A DNA stretch of 34,998 nt. Origin: Oscillospiraceae bacterium (GTDB lineage: Bacteria > Bacillota > Clostridia > Oscillospirales > Ruminococcaceae). Positions 25,230 to 33,066 of the stretch are shown here, piece by piece. A program made the position numbers and the translations under genes. The notes under the pieces were generated by a model that worked only from the letters and a program-made list of their open reading frames with translations, did not search any database and was not told the DNA's origin. The number at the start of each line of letters is the position of its first letter. The first letter of the stretch is position 1. The stretch is taken from the NCBI GenBank assembly GCA_009777635.1, contig WRLK01000033.1:1-34998 (forward strand), given 5' to 3'.

Positions 25230-25553
25230 TTGAAGCTTGTTCTGGCAATCGTGTCGGGCGACGACAGTTCTAAGGTTTCGCGGGCTTTGACGAAGGCAAA
25301 CTTTTCCGTAACGAAGCTTGCGACCACGGGCGGTTTTCTGATGTCCGGCAACACCACATTTATCGTCGGCACCGACGATGAAAAAGTAGACGACGTACTT
25401 GATATCCTTGATAAAAACAGTAAGACGAGAAAACAAATGGTACCGACCTCCGCGTCGTATGGAGCCGGCATGTTTTCGTCAATGCCGATCGAGGTTCAGG
25501 TAGGCGGAGCCACCGTATTTATTCTGGATGTGGAGCAATTTGTCAAATTATAA
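25230..25553 (+). CDS. darA: Cyclic-di-AMP receptor (DarA/PstA/YaaQ)
   Basis: This PII-like trimeric protein binds cyclic di-AMP; its downstream target is not settled. The 107-residue product begins MKLVLAIVSGDDSSKVSRAL, with TTGGFLMSGNTTFIVG near 33-48 and VGGATVFILDVEQF near the end, typical of YaaQ/DUF970. The start is TTG at 25230 after AAAGGAG. It overlaps holB by 26 bases, keeping the yaaQ-holB neighbourhood of Firmicutes, though yaaR is missing. Confidence 0.93.
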   Translation: MKLVLAIVSGDDSSKVSRALTKANFSVTKLATTGGFLMSGNTTFIVGTDDEKVDDVLDILDKNSKTRKQMVPTSASYGAGMFSSMPIEVQVGGATVFILDVEQFVKL

Positions 25554-26322
25554 TACCGAACGGATGTCCCATGCGATGCTTATTGAAAGCGCACACGGCG
25601 GCCTTTCATACGCGAAAGAGATCGCAAAAGCCGTCCTTTGCCGCGCTGAAAACGCCCCATGCGGACAGTGCCGCGATTGCAAAAAAGCGGACAAGGATAT
25701 CCACCCCGACATTTTAGTTTATTCGGGAGGCGAAAGCTCACGCTCGTTCCATGTGGATTTAGTACGGGATATACGCCAAAAGGCGTACATCCGTCCGAAC
25801 GAGGCGGAAGCTAAGGTTATTATCTTAGAAAACGCGCAAAATATGACTGTGGCTGCACAAAACGCGCTTTTAAAAATCATCGAGGAACCGCCGGGCAGTA
25901 CCGCGTTTATCTTAATCTGCGACAACAAGTCCGCCCTTTTGGATACGGTGCTTTCAAGGGTCAGCGCGGTTTCTCCAAGGGATAAGGCTGAAGAATTCCT
26001 AAGCGACGCCGACCATGAGCTTCAGGGCAAGGCAGAAGAAATTGTAGCGGCGCTTTTATCCGGAAAAGAGCTTTCGGTATTGGCGGCGTTTGTGCCTTAT
26101 GAACGCGACCGCGCCGGTTTTGACCGGCTTTTGAAAGCTGTTCGCCATACAGCATCGCTTAAGGCTTTATCCCTTGCGAAAGAGGGCGCCGGAAGCGGGA
26201 ATGAAGCCGTGTTAAGGCTAATGGATATCGCAAAGGCCGCCGACGATTTAAGAGCGGGGCTTTCGCAGAATATCGGCGGTCTGTTGATGACCGCGATGCT
26301 TACGGCTAAATTATACGATTAA
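25528..26322 (+). CDS. holB: DNA polymerase III delta' subunit (clamp loader)
   Basis: Delta' is the non-ATPase wrench subunit of the clamp loader. The 264-residue product is short for the family. It has a zinc module with C38, C45, C48 and C51, then QNALLKIIEEPPGSTAFILICD near 110-131, the RFC-box region. The Walker A position (ESAHGGLSYAKE) is degenerate, as allowed for delta'. The ATG at 25528 is inside darA and lacks a clear binding site; a later ATG (25564) would lose the conserved N-terminal helix. Coupling to darA translation is likely. Confidence 0.9.
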   Translation: MWSNLSNYNTERMSHAMLIESAHGGLSYAKEIAKAVLCRAENAPCGQCRDCKKADKDIHPDILVYSGGESSRSFHVDLVRDIRQKAYIRPNEAEAKVIILENAQNMTVAAQNALLKIIEEPPGSTAFILICDNKSALLDTVLSRVSAVSPRDKAEEFLSDADHELQGKAEEIVAALLSGKELSVLAAFVPYERDRAGFDRLLKAVRHTASLKALSLAKEGAGSGNEAVLRLMDIAKAADDLRAGLSQNIGGLLMTAMLTAKLYD

Positions 26323-26336
26323 ATTGGGAGATTACA

Positions 26337-27191
26337 ATGACCGAGATTATAGGCGTGCGTTTCAAAAGCGCGGGGAAAATATATTATTTTGATCCAAATG
26401 GGGTCGAGGTGCAAAAAGGGCAGAACGTTATCGTTGAAACGGTTCGCGGCACAGAATGCGGCGAAGTCGTCGTAGCGGGGCGCTTTATCGATGAAAAGGA
26501 ATGGAGCCAGCCGTTAAAGCCGGTTCTTCGCATCGCGACCGACGCCGACGTTGAGCAGATGCGCCGAAACCGCGAAAAAGAGCAGTACGCGTTCGAGGTC
26601 TGCACTGAAAAGGTTCTCCGCCACAACCTTGACATGAAGCTGATAGACGTTGAATACACCTTTGACAACAATAAGATTTTGTTTTATTTCACCGCCGACG
26701 GCAGGGTCGATTTCCGTGAGCTTGTAAAGGATTTGGCGTCCGTTTTAAAGACTAGGATCGAGCTTCGGCAAATCGGCGTCCGCGACGAAGCGAAGATGCT
26801 TGGCGGGCTTGGCATTTGCGGCCGCGAGTTTTGCTGCTCCACTTTTTTAGGCGAGTTCCAGCCCGTTTCGATTAAAATGGCAAAGGAACAGGGCCTGTCG
26901 CTTAACCCTTCCAAAATATCGGGGACGTGCGGCAGGCTGATGTGCTGCTTAAAATACGAGCAGAACGCATACGAGGACTTGCTTCGCAGGACGCCGCGCA
27001 CGGGCAGCATCGTGCAAACCCCCGAGGGCCGCGGCACCATTTGCGAGGTGAGTCTTTTGACCGGTCTTTTGAAAGTGAACCTTGATAAAAACACAGGTGC
27101 TTCGGCTACTCCGTCCGTGTTCCACCGCGATGATATAAAGACGTTGCGCGATCAGAAAAAACCGGCGCCCGAGAAAGCCAGTGAGAAATAA
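26337..27191 (+). CDS. ricT: RicT (YaaT), PSP1-domain regulator
   Basis: RicT is part of the RicAFT complex, which in Bacillus promotes mRNA processing and helps sporulation, competence and biofilm formation. The 284-residue product starts MTEIIGVRFKSAGKIYYFDPNG. It carries the PSP1 domain with a conserved cysteine set (LGICGREFCCS and GTCGRLMCCLKYE) that binds an iron-sulfur cluster in the Bacillus complex. GGGAG lies 6 bases before the ATG. It follows holB by 14 bases and ends the yaaO-like - darA - holB - ricT block. Confidence 0.94.
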   Translation: MTEIIGVRFKSAGKIYYFDPNGVEVQKGQNVIVETVRGTECGEVVVAGRFIDEKEWSQPLKPVLRIATDADVEQMRRNREKEQYAFEVCTEKVLRHNLDMKLIDVEYTFDNNKILFYFTADGRVDFRELVKDLASVLKTRIELRQIGVRDEAKMLGGLGICGREFCCSTFLGEFQPVSIKMAKEQGLSLNPSKISGTCGRLMCCLKYEQNAYEDLLRRTPRTGSIVQTPEGRGTICEVSLLTGLLKVNLDKNTGASATPSVFHRDDIKTLRDQKKPAPEKASEK

Positions 27192-27199
27192 AAAATATA

Positions 27200-27434
<235 letters not shown>

Positions 27435-27453
27435 CCTACGGCCACATCAAATT

Positions 27454-27489
27454 AAGACGGCAGGATTATATGAAAATCCAAGCCGTCTT
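27454..27489 (+). other. Hairpin downstream of the ferredoxin gene
   Basis: AAGACGGC (27454-27461) pairs with GCCGTCTT (27482-27489), with an inner GGATT/AATCC stem. No T-run follows, so it is not a normal terminator. It may protect the short ferredoxin mRNA. Confidence 0.4.
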
Positions 27490-27538
27490 CCGAAAATTGC
27501 AACCTTATTCTTAACGCTGTAACATTATACAGTTATTA

Positions 27539-27573
27539 GGGCTGTTCACATAAAGCGAACAGCCCGCTTTTTT
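27539..27573 (+). terminator. Intrinsic terminator between the ferredoxin and ubiquitin-like genes
   Basis: GGGCTGTTC (27539-27547) pairs perfectly with GAACAGCCC (27557-27565) around a 9-base loop, followed by six Ts. It ends the ferredoxin transcript. The stem may also stop minus-strand transcripts from the ubiquitin-like gene, although only a weak T tract follows on that side. Confidence 0.85.
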
Positions 27574-27621
27574 GGCGATTTTTGCACTCGGGCGGCATCG
27601 TGTATTTTTCGCAGTAATATC

Positions 27622-27945
27622 CTAATCATCGGACGACGGCTGATGCATGCGCTTACATCTGCAACAACATTTACAGCAGCGACGCTTGCAGCGGCAGCAT
27701 CTTTTACACTTTTCGGGGGAAGGCGGCGGCACAACAACCAGGACCAGCGTAGATTCCTTATTGATGCAATAGTCGGAAAGTGTTTTGTCACCCTTTAGCT
27801 CTATGTCCTCAAAAAACAAACGTTGACGTTCCGGGGGGATTCCCTCTTTTTCCTGTATTTTTGCCTTAATAGAATCTATCGTATCTGTCGGTTCGACCTC
27901 AAGCGTGAGTATTCTGCCTGTGGGCAGCTTCACAAAAATCTGCAA
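27622..27945 (-). CDS. Ubiquitin-like protein with cysteine-rich basic tail
   Basis: The first 70 of 107 residues align without gaps to eukaryotic ubiquitin, with 46 identities by hand count. MQIFVK, TLEVEP, KAKIQ, KEGIPP, TLSDY and KESTL are kept. Lysines 6, 27, 29, 33 and 63 are present; K11 is Arg and K48 is Ile. The Leu8-Ile44-Val70 patch reads Pro8-Phe44-Val70, and His68 is Val. The LRLRGG end is absent. The chain instead runs through PPPSPE into residues 80-99, with ten cysteines (80, 83, 84, 86, 90, 91, 93, 94, 95, 97) among Lys and Arg, and ends MHQPSSDD. Conjugation through a C-terminal glycine is not possible as encoded. The start is TTG with AGGAGG 8 bases upstream, so it looks actively translated. 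No E1, E2, E3 or JAB-type gene is near. Acquisition from a eukaryote or its virus is an inference. Confidence 0.93.
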   Translation of the reverse strand: MQIFVKLPTGRILTLEVEPTDTIDSIKAKIQEKEGIPPERQRLFFEDIELKGDKTLSDYCINKESTLVLVVVPPPSPEKCKRCCRCKRRCCKCCCRCKRMHQPSSDD

Positions 27946-28082
27946 TAGAAAAACCTCCTGTAAAAAACATATAAATGATTGCTATTGCATTATATGTGCA
28001 TATGATGATATGCGTGTCGGGAAGTCAACAGATTTTCGGACAAAAAGTTAAGCAAATGAAATCAACTTGAAATGAATACGCC

Positions 28083-28113
28083 TTGATATTTTATCATAAT
28101 TATGATAAAATAT
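28083..28113 (+). promoter_or_regulatory. 28-bp perfect palindrome overlapping the toxin-antitoxin promoter
   Basis: Positions 28086-28113 read the same on both strands (arms ATATTTTATCATAA, centre AATT). It overlaps possible promoter boxes (TTGATA 28083-28088 and TAAAAT 28106-28111, 17 bases apart; also TTGAAA 28067-28072 with TATCAT 28092-28097). It lies just before the antitoxin ribosome binding site and is the likely operator for autoregulation by the antitoxin or toxin-antitoxin complex. Confidence 0.75.
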
Positions 28114-28129
28114 TAGCGGAGGTGGCAAC

Positions 28130-28405
28130 ATGAATACAATTAGACCTGTATCAGACCTTAGAAATAACTTTACTGAAATATCAAAGATTGTACACGAAAC
28201 TGCCCAGCCTGTTTTCCTCACAAAAAACGGCTATGGCGATATGGTTGTGTTAAGTATGGAAGCATATGAAAATCTGCAATTTGAAAGTGAAGTGTTCATT
28301 AAGTTGCAGGAAGCCGAGCGCGAGGCAAGGGCAACAAAAGAGCGGTTTTCTTCTAAAGATGTATTAAAGGCCATGAAAGACGCGATTGGAGCGGAGGATG
28401 TATAG
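28130..28405 (+). CDS. Type II antitoxin, Phd/YefM family
   Basis: The 91-residue product starts MNTIRPVSDLRNNFTEISKIV, with VFLTKNGYGDMVVLSMEAYENL following, the Phd/YefM DNA-binding fold. The C-terminal half is charged and helical and would wrap the toxin. GGAGGTGG precedes the ATG. The toxin gene overlaps its end by 8 bases. It probably represses its own promoter through the upstream palindrome. Confidence 0.93.
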   Translation: MNTIRPVSDLRNNFTEISKIVHETAQPVFLTKNGYGDMVVLSMEAYENLQFESEVFIKLQEAEREARATKERFSSKDVLKAMKDAIGAEDV

Positions 28406-28709
28406 CCTGGAATATCTGCCGATAGCAAAGCAGGACATGATTGATATTGCGTGGTATATAAGCCACAAACTATCTAACCCAATCGCGGCGGAACGGTTGG
28501 CAAATGAAATGGTGGAAGCCGCTGAAAAACTGACGGATTTCCCTTATGCCTACTCCGCCTATCACCCGATCAGACCGCTGCAACAGGAGTACCGCCGTAT
28601 ACCGGTGCAAAATTACCTTATGTTTTATTATGTAGACGAAGCGCAAAAACGCATTACGATTGCGCGTGTTATTTATGCGCGGCGGGATTATGAAAATCAA
28701 CTTGATTGA
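28398..28709 (+). CDS. Type II toxin, RelE/ParE superfamily
   Basis: The 103-residue product starts MYSLEYLPIAKQDMIDIAWYIS, followed by a helix pair with IAAERLANEM and a C-terminal strand region YRRIPVQNYLMFYYVDE..ITIARVIYARRDYENQL, typical of RelE/ParE toxins. RelE-like members cut mRNA on ribosomes, while ParE members poison gyrase; the sequence alone does not decide. The ATG at 28398 overlaps the antitoxin stop (8 bases), with GGAG 6 bases upstream. A TTG four codons earlier is possible. Confidence 0.9.
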   Translation: MYSLEYLPIAKQDMIDIAWYISHKLSNPIAAERLANEMVEAAEKLTDFPYAYSAYHPIRPLQQEYRRIPVQNYLMFYYVDEAQKRITIARVIYARRDYENQLD

Positions 28710-28750
28710 ATAGGAACGGAAGCCCGGCCGGTTACAAATGGGGGATTGCA

Positions 28751-29506
28751 ATGACGACGCGACAATCAAATATTCTTGAAATATTGGCGGAGCGCCAGCG
28801 TCTGGAGGTTACAAAGCTTTCAGATATGTTAAAGGTTTCAAAGGTAACAATACGTAAGGATTTAGATCATCTTGTGGAACAAGGGCTTATCAAACGTGAG
28901 CACGGGTTTGCTTATTTAAGCTCCGGCGACGATATCAACAACCGCCTTGCGTATCATTACGAAGCCAAGCTCAAAATAGCAAAGGCCGCCGCCGCAACCG
29001 TACAGCACGGCGAAATCGTAATGATTGAAAACGGTTCCTGCTGCGCGATTCTTGCCGCGGAGCTTGCAAAGACAAAACGAGACGTCACCATCATTACAAA
29101 TTCTGCGTTTATTGCAGATTATGTGCGAAAAATTCCGAGCGCAAAAATCGTGTTGATTGGAGGCGATTACCAAAACGAGGCGCAGGTAATGGTCGGCCCG
29201 ATTGCGCGAAGATGCATCGAGGCCTTTTTCGTGGATAAGCTATTTATCGGTACCGACGGTTTTAACTCGGGGTACGGGTTTACTAATAACGACCACATGC
29301 GCGCAGAATGCGTTCAGGGTATGGCAAAGCAAGCGGCGCGCATCATTGTTTTGACAGAGTCGCAAAAATTTTCACATAAAGGCGCCGTATGCCTGCTTTC
29401 GACCGGACAGGTCAGTATTGTATATACCGACAATAAGATTTTGCGGGAAACCGAACGCTTTTTAAAAGAAAACGGCGTTACGGTCAACAAGATTTCAATT
29501 GATTAG
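28751..29506 (+). CDS. DeoR-family transcriptional regulator
   Basis: The 251-residue product has an N-terminal winged helix (RQSNILEILAERQRLEVTKLSDMLKVS..TIRKDLDHL, about 4-45) and a DeoR C-terminal sensor domain with IENGSCCAIL, IITNSAFIAD, LIGGDY and FIGTDGFNSGYGFT. DeoR proteins usually sense a sugar phosphate. The ATG at 28751 has GGGGGA 7 bases before. An in-frame extension to 28706 has none. It converges with the glycyl radical enzyme gene, sharing overlapping stops, and is likely to control the ROK-kinase operon. A 7-bp inverted repeat around the kinase promoter is a candidate operator. Confidence 0.92.
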   Translation: MTTRQSNILEILAERQRLEVTKLSDMLKVSKVTIRKDLDHLVEQGLIKREHGFAYLSSGDDINNRLAYHYEAKLKIAKAAAATVQHGEIVMIENGSCCAILAAELAKTKRDVTIITNSAFIADYVRKIPSAKIVLIGGDYQNEAQVMVGPIARRCIEAFFVDKLFIGTDGFNSGYGFTNNDHMRAECVQGMAKQAARIIVLTESQKFSHKGAVCLLSTGQVSIVYTDNKILRETERFLKENGVTVNKISID

Positions 29507-31902
29507 AGGGTCTGTTCTGTTCTTGCAATAATGTCGTCCTGCGTCTGCTTGGACAACACGTTGAAAAACGCAGAGTACCCGGCGACGCGGACAATCAAGT
29601 TGGTGTGCTTTTCAGGATGCGTTTGTGCATCCAAAAGAGTTTCGCGCGAAACCACATTGTACTGCACATGAAACCCCTTAAGCAAATCAAAGAAGGTTCT
29701 CAAAAGCATGATCAGCTTATCGGCGTCCCGCGGCTTTGACAACATCTCGGGCGATACCTTTTGATTGAGCAGGACGCCGCCGGTGATTTTTTCGGCGCGC
29801 AGCTTTGATACCGATTTGAACACGCTGGTCGGGCCGTTTTTATCCGCGCCATGCGAGGGGGAACAACCCTCGGCCAGCGGCTCGCCGCCGTGGCGTCCGT
29901 CCGGCGTCGCGCAGGTTCCGGCGCCCTGAGGCACGTTTGCGGAAATCGATGAAGTCCCCGCGTAATATCCGCCGCCGATAGGCCCGCGCCCAAAGCGGGT
30001 GTTTTTGTGCTTTAATATCTCATCGATGTAGCTGTCGTACCCCTCGACTACAAGCCTGTCGACATAATCGTCGTCGTTTCCGTATTTGGGCGCCGCCAGC
30101 AGAATCCGGCGGATGCGTTCGCCCTCTTCGCCGTCGAAATCGCAAAGCAGCGCACGCCAAAGCGCCTTTCGAGAAACGCTCTTATCCTCGTATACGCTTT
30201 TTTTAATAGCGGCAAGCGAATCGCCGAGATTTGCGATGCCCACCTGCAAATCGCTGATGAAGTCGTAGACGGCGCCGCCCTCCTTGAGATGCTTGCCGCG
30301 TCCGATGCAGTCGTCGGTCAGCGAGGAGCAGAGAATATCGGGCGCCTCCTGCTCAAGCACCATATCGGCGCAGGAATCAAGCACCACCGCCTGCCGGCAA
30401 AATTCCCGCACAAACACATCCCACGCGCGCATGACGTCGTCGAAGCTTTCCATATCCAGAAAGTGCCCCGACCCTTCGCAGATGCGTCTGCCGCTTTCGA
30501 TGTCAACACCGTCGTTGAGCGCAATCATCAGCGTTTTCGGGAAGTTGAGGAAGCTCATGCCGGTACATCGATAGCCCCATTTACCGGGCACCGCCACCTC
30601 CACGCAGCCAATCGCGCTGTAATTGTAGGCGTCCTCCCTTTTGACTCCTAAATCTAAAAATGACGGGATGATGATTTCGTCATTGTTAAACGCAGGCATA
30701 CCGAAGCCGCAGCGTATAACCTGGATGCATTCGCGCATGAACGCGTCGCTCAGCCCTTTGTGGTATCGCACGGTCAGGTTGGGCTGCGGCAGGTGACAGC
30801 GCGCCACCGTGCGCAAAACCATATAACTGACCTCGTTAACGGCGTCTTTCCCGGACGTCGTCTGTCCGCCTATGGTTACGTTTTGATAAAGCGGGCTTCC
30901 CGCCGAAAATCGGGTGTGCGACCATGCTCTTATTTTATTTATCGTAAAAGTGCGCAGCCAAAGGTTTTCCAGCAGCTCACACGCCTTCTCGTCAGTCATG
31001 CCGTCCGCTTTGCTTTTTTGATAATATGGGTATATGTACTGGTCAAACCTCCCATAGGAAAGCGAGTGACCGTTCGATTCGATCTGGAGAATAAGATGCA
31101 AAAACCATACGCTCTGCAACGCCTCATGAAAGGTTTCGGCCGGCTGCATAGGTACTTTGCGGCAAATGCGGGCAATCTCCGTAAGCTCCGCCGCGCGCCT
31201 AGGCGTTTCGGCGCCCGCCTGCTCCTCGGCAAGCGCTGCGAAACGCAGCGCGTAAGCCTCCACAGCATCCAAAACGATGCGTATTGCGCGGTAAAAATAG
31301 CTCTTTTTCAAATCCTCGAAGCGGTAAAGCTCAAGCGCCGACTGTGCTTTCAGCACACGCCCGCGCACACCTGACAGCCCTTCGCGTAAAACCCGGGCGT
31401 AGTCCACCGCCACATGGGCGTCGCCCGACGTGATGTTGCCCTCGGTTTTGATAATGCCAAGATCGTAAAATGTCCGCGCGCAATCAGGAAACGCGGCATA
31501 GCCTTTGTCCTTGAGGGTACGGTTTTTCCAATAGGGGTAAATTTCTCGCAGTATCCTCTTGTTTTCCTCTGTTATGGCAAACCGGTCGCCCTCGCGTTTG
31601 TCAAAATCATCAAGCTCCGCGACTACCCAGTCCATCGCGTATTCCGGGAAGATAGGCGCGGCGCGGTCCGCGGACGCCTGGTTTCCCACAATCAGTCCGT
31701 CGGGGTCGATATAAATAGACATTCCGCGCAGTACATGGTCCAGCATGTAGGCCCTCTTGAGCACCACCTGCTCCTGCTCATGGCTGCGGTAGCTGTCGGT
31801 GGTGAGCATCGCGCGTTCGGTGCATATAGCGGGCTGCGCCGAGAGTATACGGCTGCGCATCTTTTCCGTGCGCGGGTTTAGCGCTCCGAAGTGTTCGCTC
31901 AT
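29503..31902 (-). CDS. Glycyl radical enzyme, PFL-like/diol-dehydratase type
   Basis: The 799-residue product belongs to the pyruvate formate-lyase-like glycyl radical family. The catalytic cysteine and acid/base are C433 and E435 in AIGCVEVAV, the same numbers as in Clostridium butyricum glycerol dehydratase. The radical loop is RVAGYSAFF with G775. H163 (GDAHVAVDYARVL) and H279 (ESNGHSLSYGRFDQY) lie where the dehydratase branch has substrate-binding histidines. The GCVE acid suggests a dehydratase or related eliminase rather than true PFL, which has Cys-Cys. The substrate is unknown. It overlaps the ROK kinase gene by 4 bases. No activating enzyme gene is in the window, so one must act from elsewhere. 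Confidence 0.9.
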   Translation of the reverse strand: MSEHFGALNPRTEKMRSRILSAQPAICTERAMLTTDSYRSHEQEQVVLKRAYMLDHVLRGMSIYIDPDGLIVGNQASADRAAPIFPEYAMDWVVAELDDFDKREGDRFAITEENKRILREIYPYWKNRTLKDKGYAAFPDCARTFYDLGIIKTEGNITSGDAHVAVDYARVLREGLSGVRGRVLKAQSALELYRFEDLKKSYFYRAIRIVLDAVEAYALRFAALAEEQAGAETPRRAAELTEIARICRKVPMQPAETFHEALQSVWFLHLILQIESNGHSLSYGRFDQYIYPYYQKSKADGMTDEKACELLENLWLRTFTINKIRAWSHTRFSAGSPLYQNVTIGGQTTSGKDAVNEVSYMVLRTVARCHLPQPNLTVRYHKGLSDAFMRECIQVIRCGFGMPAFNNDEIIIPSFLDLGVKREDAYNYSAIGCVEVAVPGKWGYRCTGMSFLNFPKTLMIALNDGVDIESGRRICEGSGHFLDMESFDDVMRAWDVFVREFCRQAVVLDSCADMVLEQEAPDILCSSLTDDCIGRGKHLKEGGAVYDFISDLQVGIANLGDSLAAIKKSVYEDKSVSRKALWRALLCDFDGEEGERIRRILLAAPKYGNDDDYVDRLVVEGYDSYIDEILKHKNTRFGRGPIGGGYYAGTSSISANVPQGAGTCATPDGRHGGEPLAEGCSPSHGADKNGPTSVFKSVSKLRAEKITGGVLLNQKVSPEMLSKPRDADKLIMLLRTFFDLLKGFHVQYNVVSRETLLDAQTHPEKHTNLIVRVAGYSAFFNVLSKQTQDDIIARTEQTL

Positions 31903-32846
31903 ACCATATCCCCCTTAATAAATTCCGCGGCTCCGATAACGCCGAAATCCTTTTTTAGCTCCGCCATTTTGAAGTGTACCGGCATCGGCAGACGGTTGTA
32001 TTGATCGAACTGTGTGCGCACGCGCCCGAACAGTACGTCCCCCAATCCGGCAAGACCGCCTCCAAACACAAATGTATCAATATTGAGCACCTGATAAATG
32101 TTATACACGCAGAGCGCGAGATAATGCGCCATCTGCTCTATGATTTTAACAGCCAGAGCGTCGCCGCTTTTATAGGCTTGCCCTAAAATGAAGCCGTCGA
32201 CGGTTTTCGCGTTCAACGCGCTTTGTATTCCGCGATCCAGCCCCAACCCGGTATGCGCCGGAATAAATTTACCGGAAGTGTAGGACATATAACACCCGCT
32301 GTTTTCACAGCCGCACATCACGCCTTCGCCCGGCGTCGCCAGCATATGCCCGCATTCGCCGGCCCATCCGTAAGAGCCGTGGAACAGCTTGCCGTCAATG
32401 ATGATGCCGCTGCCAAGCCCCGTGCCGATTACAATGTACACCATATGCCGCGTGCCGCGCCCAGCGCCATGACGGTGCTCCGCAAGAGCCGCGCCGTTCG
32501 CGTCGTTGTCAAGCACGATACGGGTGGGCAGTCGTTTTTGCATGTAATCGAGCATGTGAAAATCCTTAATCCCGGTCATGGCGGAGGTCATTAGTATATG
32601 CCCCTTGTCGTATAGAATAAACGACGGCATACAAATGCCCACGCCCAAAAGCAAATCGAAAGCAAGATTGTTTTTGTTTAAAATCGTTTTGACGTTTTCG
32701 ATGACCGTATCGGAAAACCCGGGGCCGTCATCGGCGGCGTTTGTTGGATGCTGCATTCTGTCAATCATAACGCCGCGCCCGTCAAAAAGGCCGTAGGCCA
32801 CTTTTGTTCCGCCCGCGTCTATTCCGATTGTGTAATCTTTTTCCAT
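31899..32846 (-). CDS. ROK-family sugar kinase
   Basis: The 315-residue product has the ASKHA phosphate-binding motif GIDAGGTKVAYGLF (8-21), the sugar-site motif LDNDANGAALAE with catalytic D115, and IGTGLGSGIIIDG near 140-152. The ROK zinc site has H167, C178, C180 and C185, but the usual C-x-C-G-x-x-G-C-x-E reads CGCENSGCYM, so the Glu is Met and the Gly is Glu. Substrates are usually glucose, N-acetylglucosamine or similar hexoses; it is not determined here. The start MEKDYTIG has GAGGGA 8 bases before. It is the first gene of the operon with the glycyl radical enzyme. Confidence 0.9.
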   Translation of the reverse strand: MEKDYTIGIDAGGTKVAYGLFDGRGVMIDRMQHPTNAADDGPGFSDTVIENVKTILNKNNLAFDLLLGVGICMPSFILYDKGHILMTSAMTGIKDFHMLDYMQKRLPTRIVLDNDANGAALAEHRHGAGRGTRHMVYIVIGTGLGSGIIIDGKLFHGSYGWAGECGHMLATPGEGVMCGCENSGCYMSYTSGKFIPAHTGLGLDRGIQSALNAKTVDGFILGQAYKSGDALAVKIIEQMAHYLALCVYNIYQVLNIDTFVFGGGLAGLGDVLFGRVRTQFDQYNRLPMPVHFKMAELKKDFGVIGAAEFIKGDMV

Positions 32847-32894
32847 TATCATCTTCCCTCGTCTGTGCCGGCATTCGTTGTTTCTAGCTCGATC

Positions 32895-32937
32895 ATATTA
32901 TTATAAATATCGTAACATAATATCTTTCTTTTGTCAA
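32895..32937 (-). promoter_or_regulatory. Promoter and possible operator of the ROK kinase - glycyl radical enzyme operon
   Basis: On the minus strand TTGACA (32937-32932) and TACGAT (32914-32909) are 17 bases apart. ATATTAT (32895-32901) and ATAATAT (32917-32923) form inverted 7-bp arms around the -10 box, a fitting place for the DeoR-family regulator encoded downstream. This is an inference from position. Confidence 0.6.
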
Positions 32938-32980
32938 TTATTTTATTGCTTTAGAAACCTGTCAATAAGTTAAACGAAAC

Positions 32981-33008
32981 AGAACGCTTCCAAGCTTGGA
33001 GGCGTTCT
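32981..33008 (-). terminator. Hairpin terminator of the ygiQ-like gene
   Basis: AGAACGCTTCC (32981-32991) pairs with GGAGGCGTTCT (32998-33008) with one G-T pair. On the minus strand it is followed by GTTTCGTTT, a T-rich tract. It ends the leftward ygiQ transcript just before the ROK promoter region. Confidence 0.55.
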
Positions 33009-33066
33009 CGTGTCAACAGCCCCTATCGAATAAACGGCAGGAAAATATTAAAATTTAAAAGGACGC

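Noticed and set aside
27454-27489. Hairpin after the ferredoxin gene as its terminator
   Set aside because: No U-tract follows; the hairpin at 27539-27573 with six Ts is the better terminator.
30760-31374. Plus-strand frame opposite the glycyl radical enzyme gene
   Set aside because: The minus-strand product is clearly a glycyl radical enzyme over its whole length; the antisense frame shows only arginine-rich low-information sequence.
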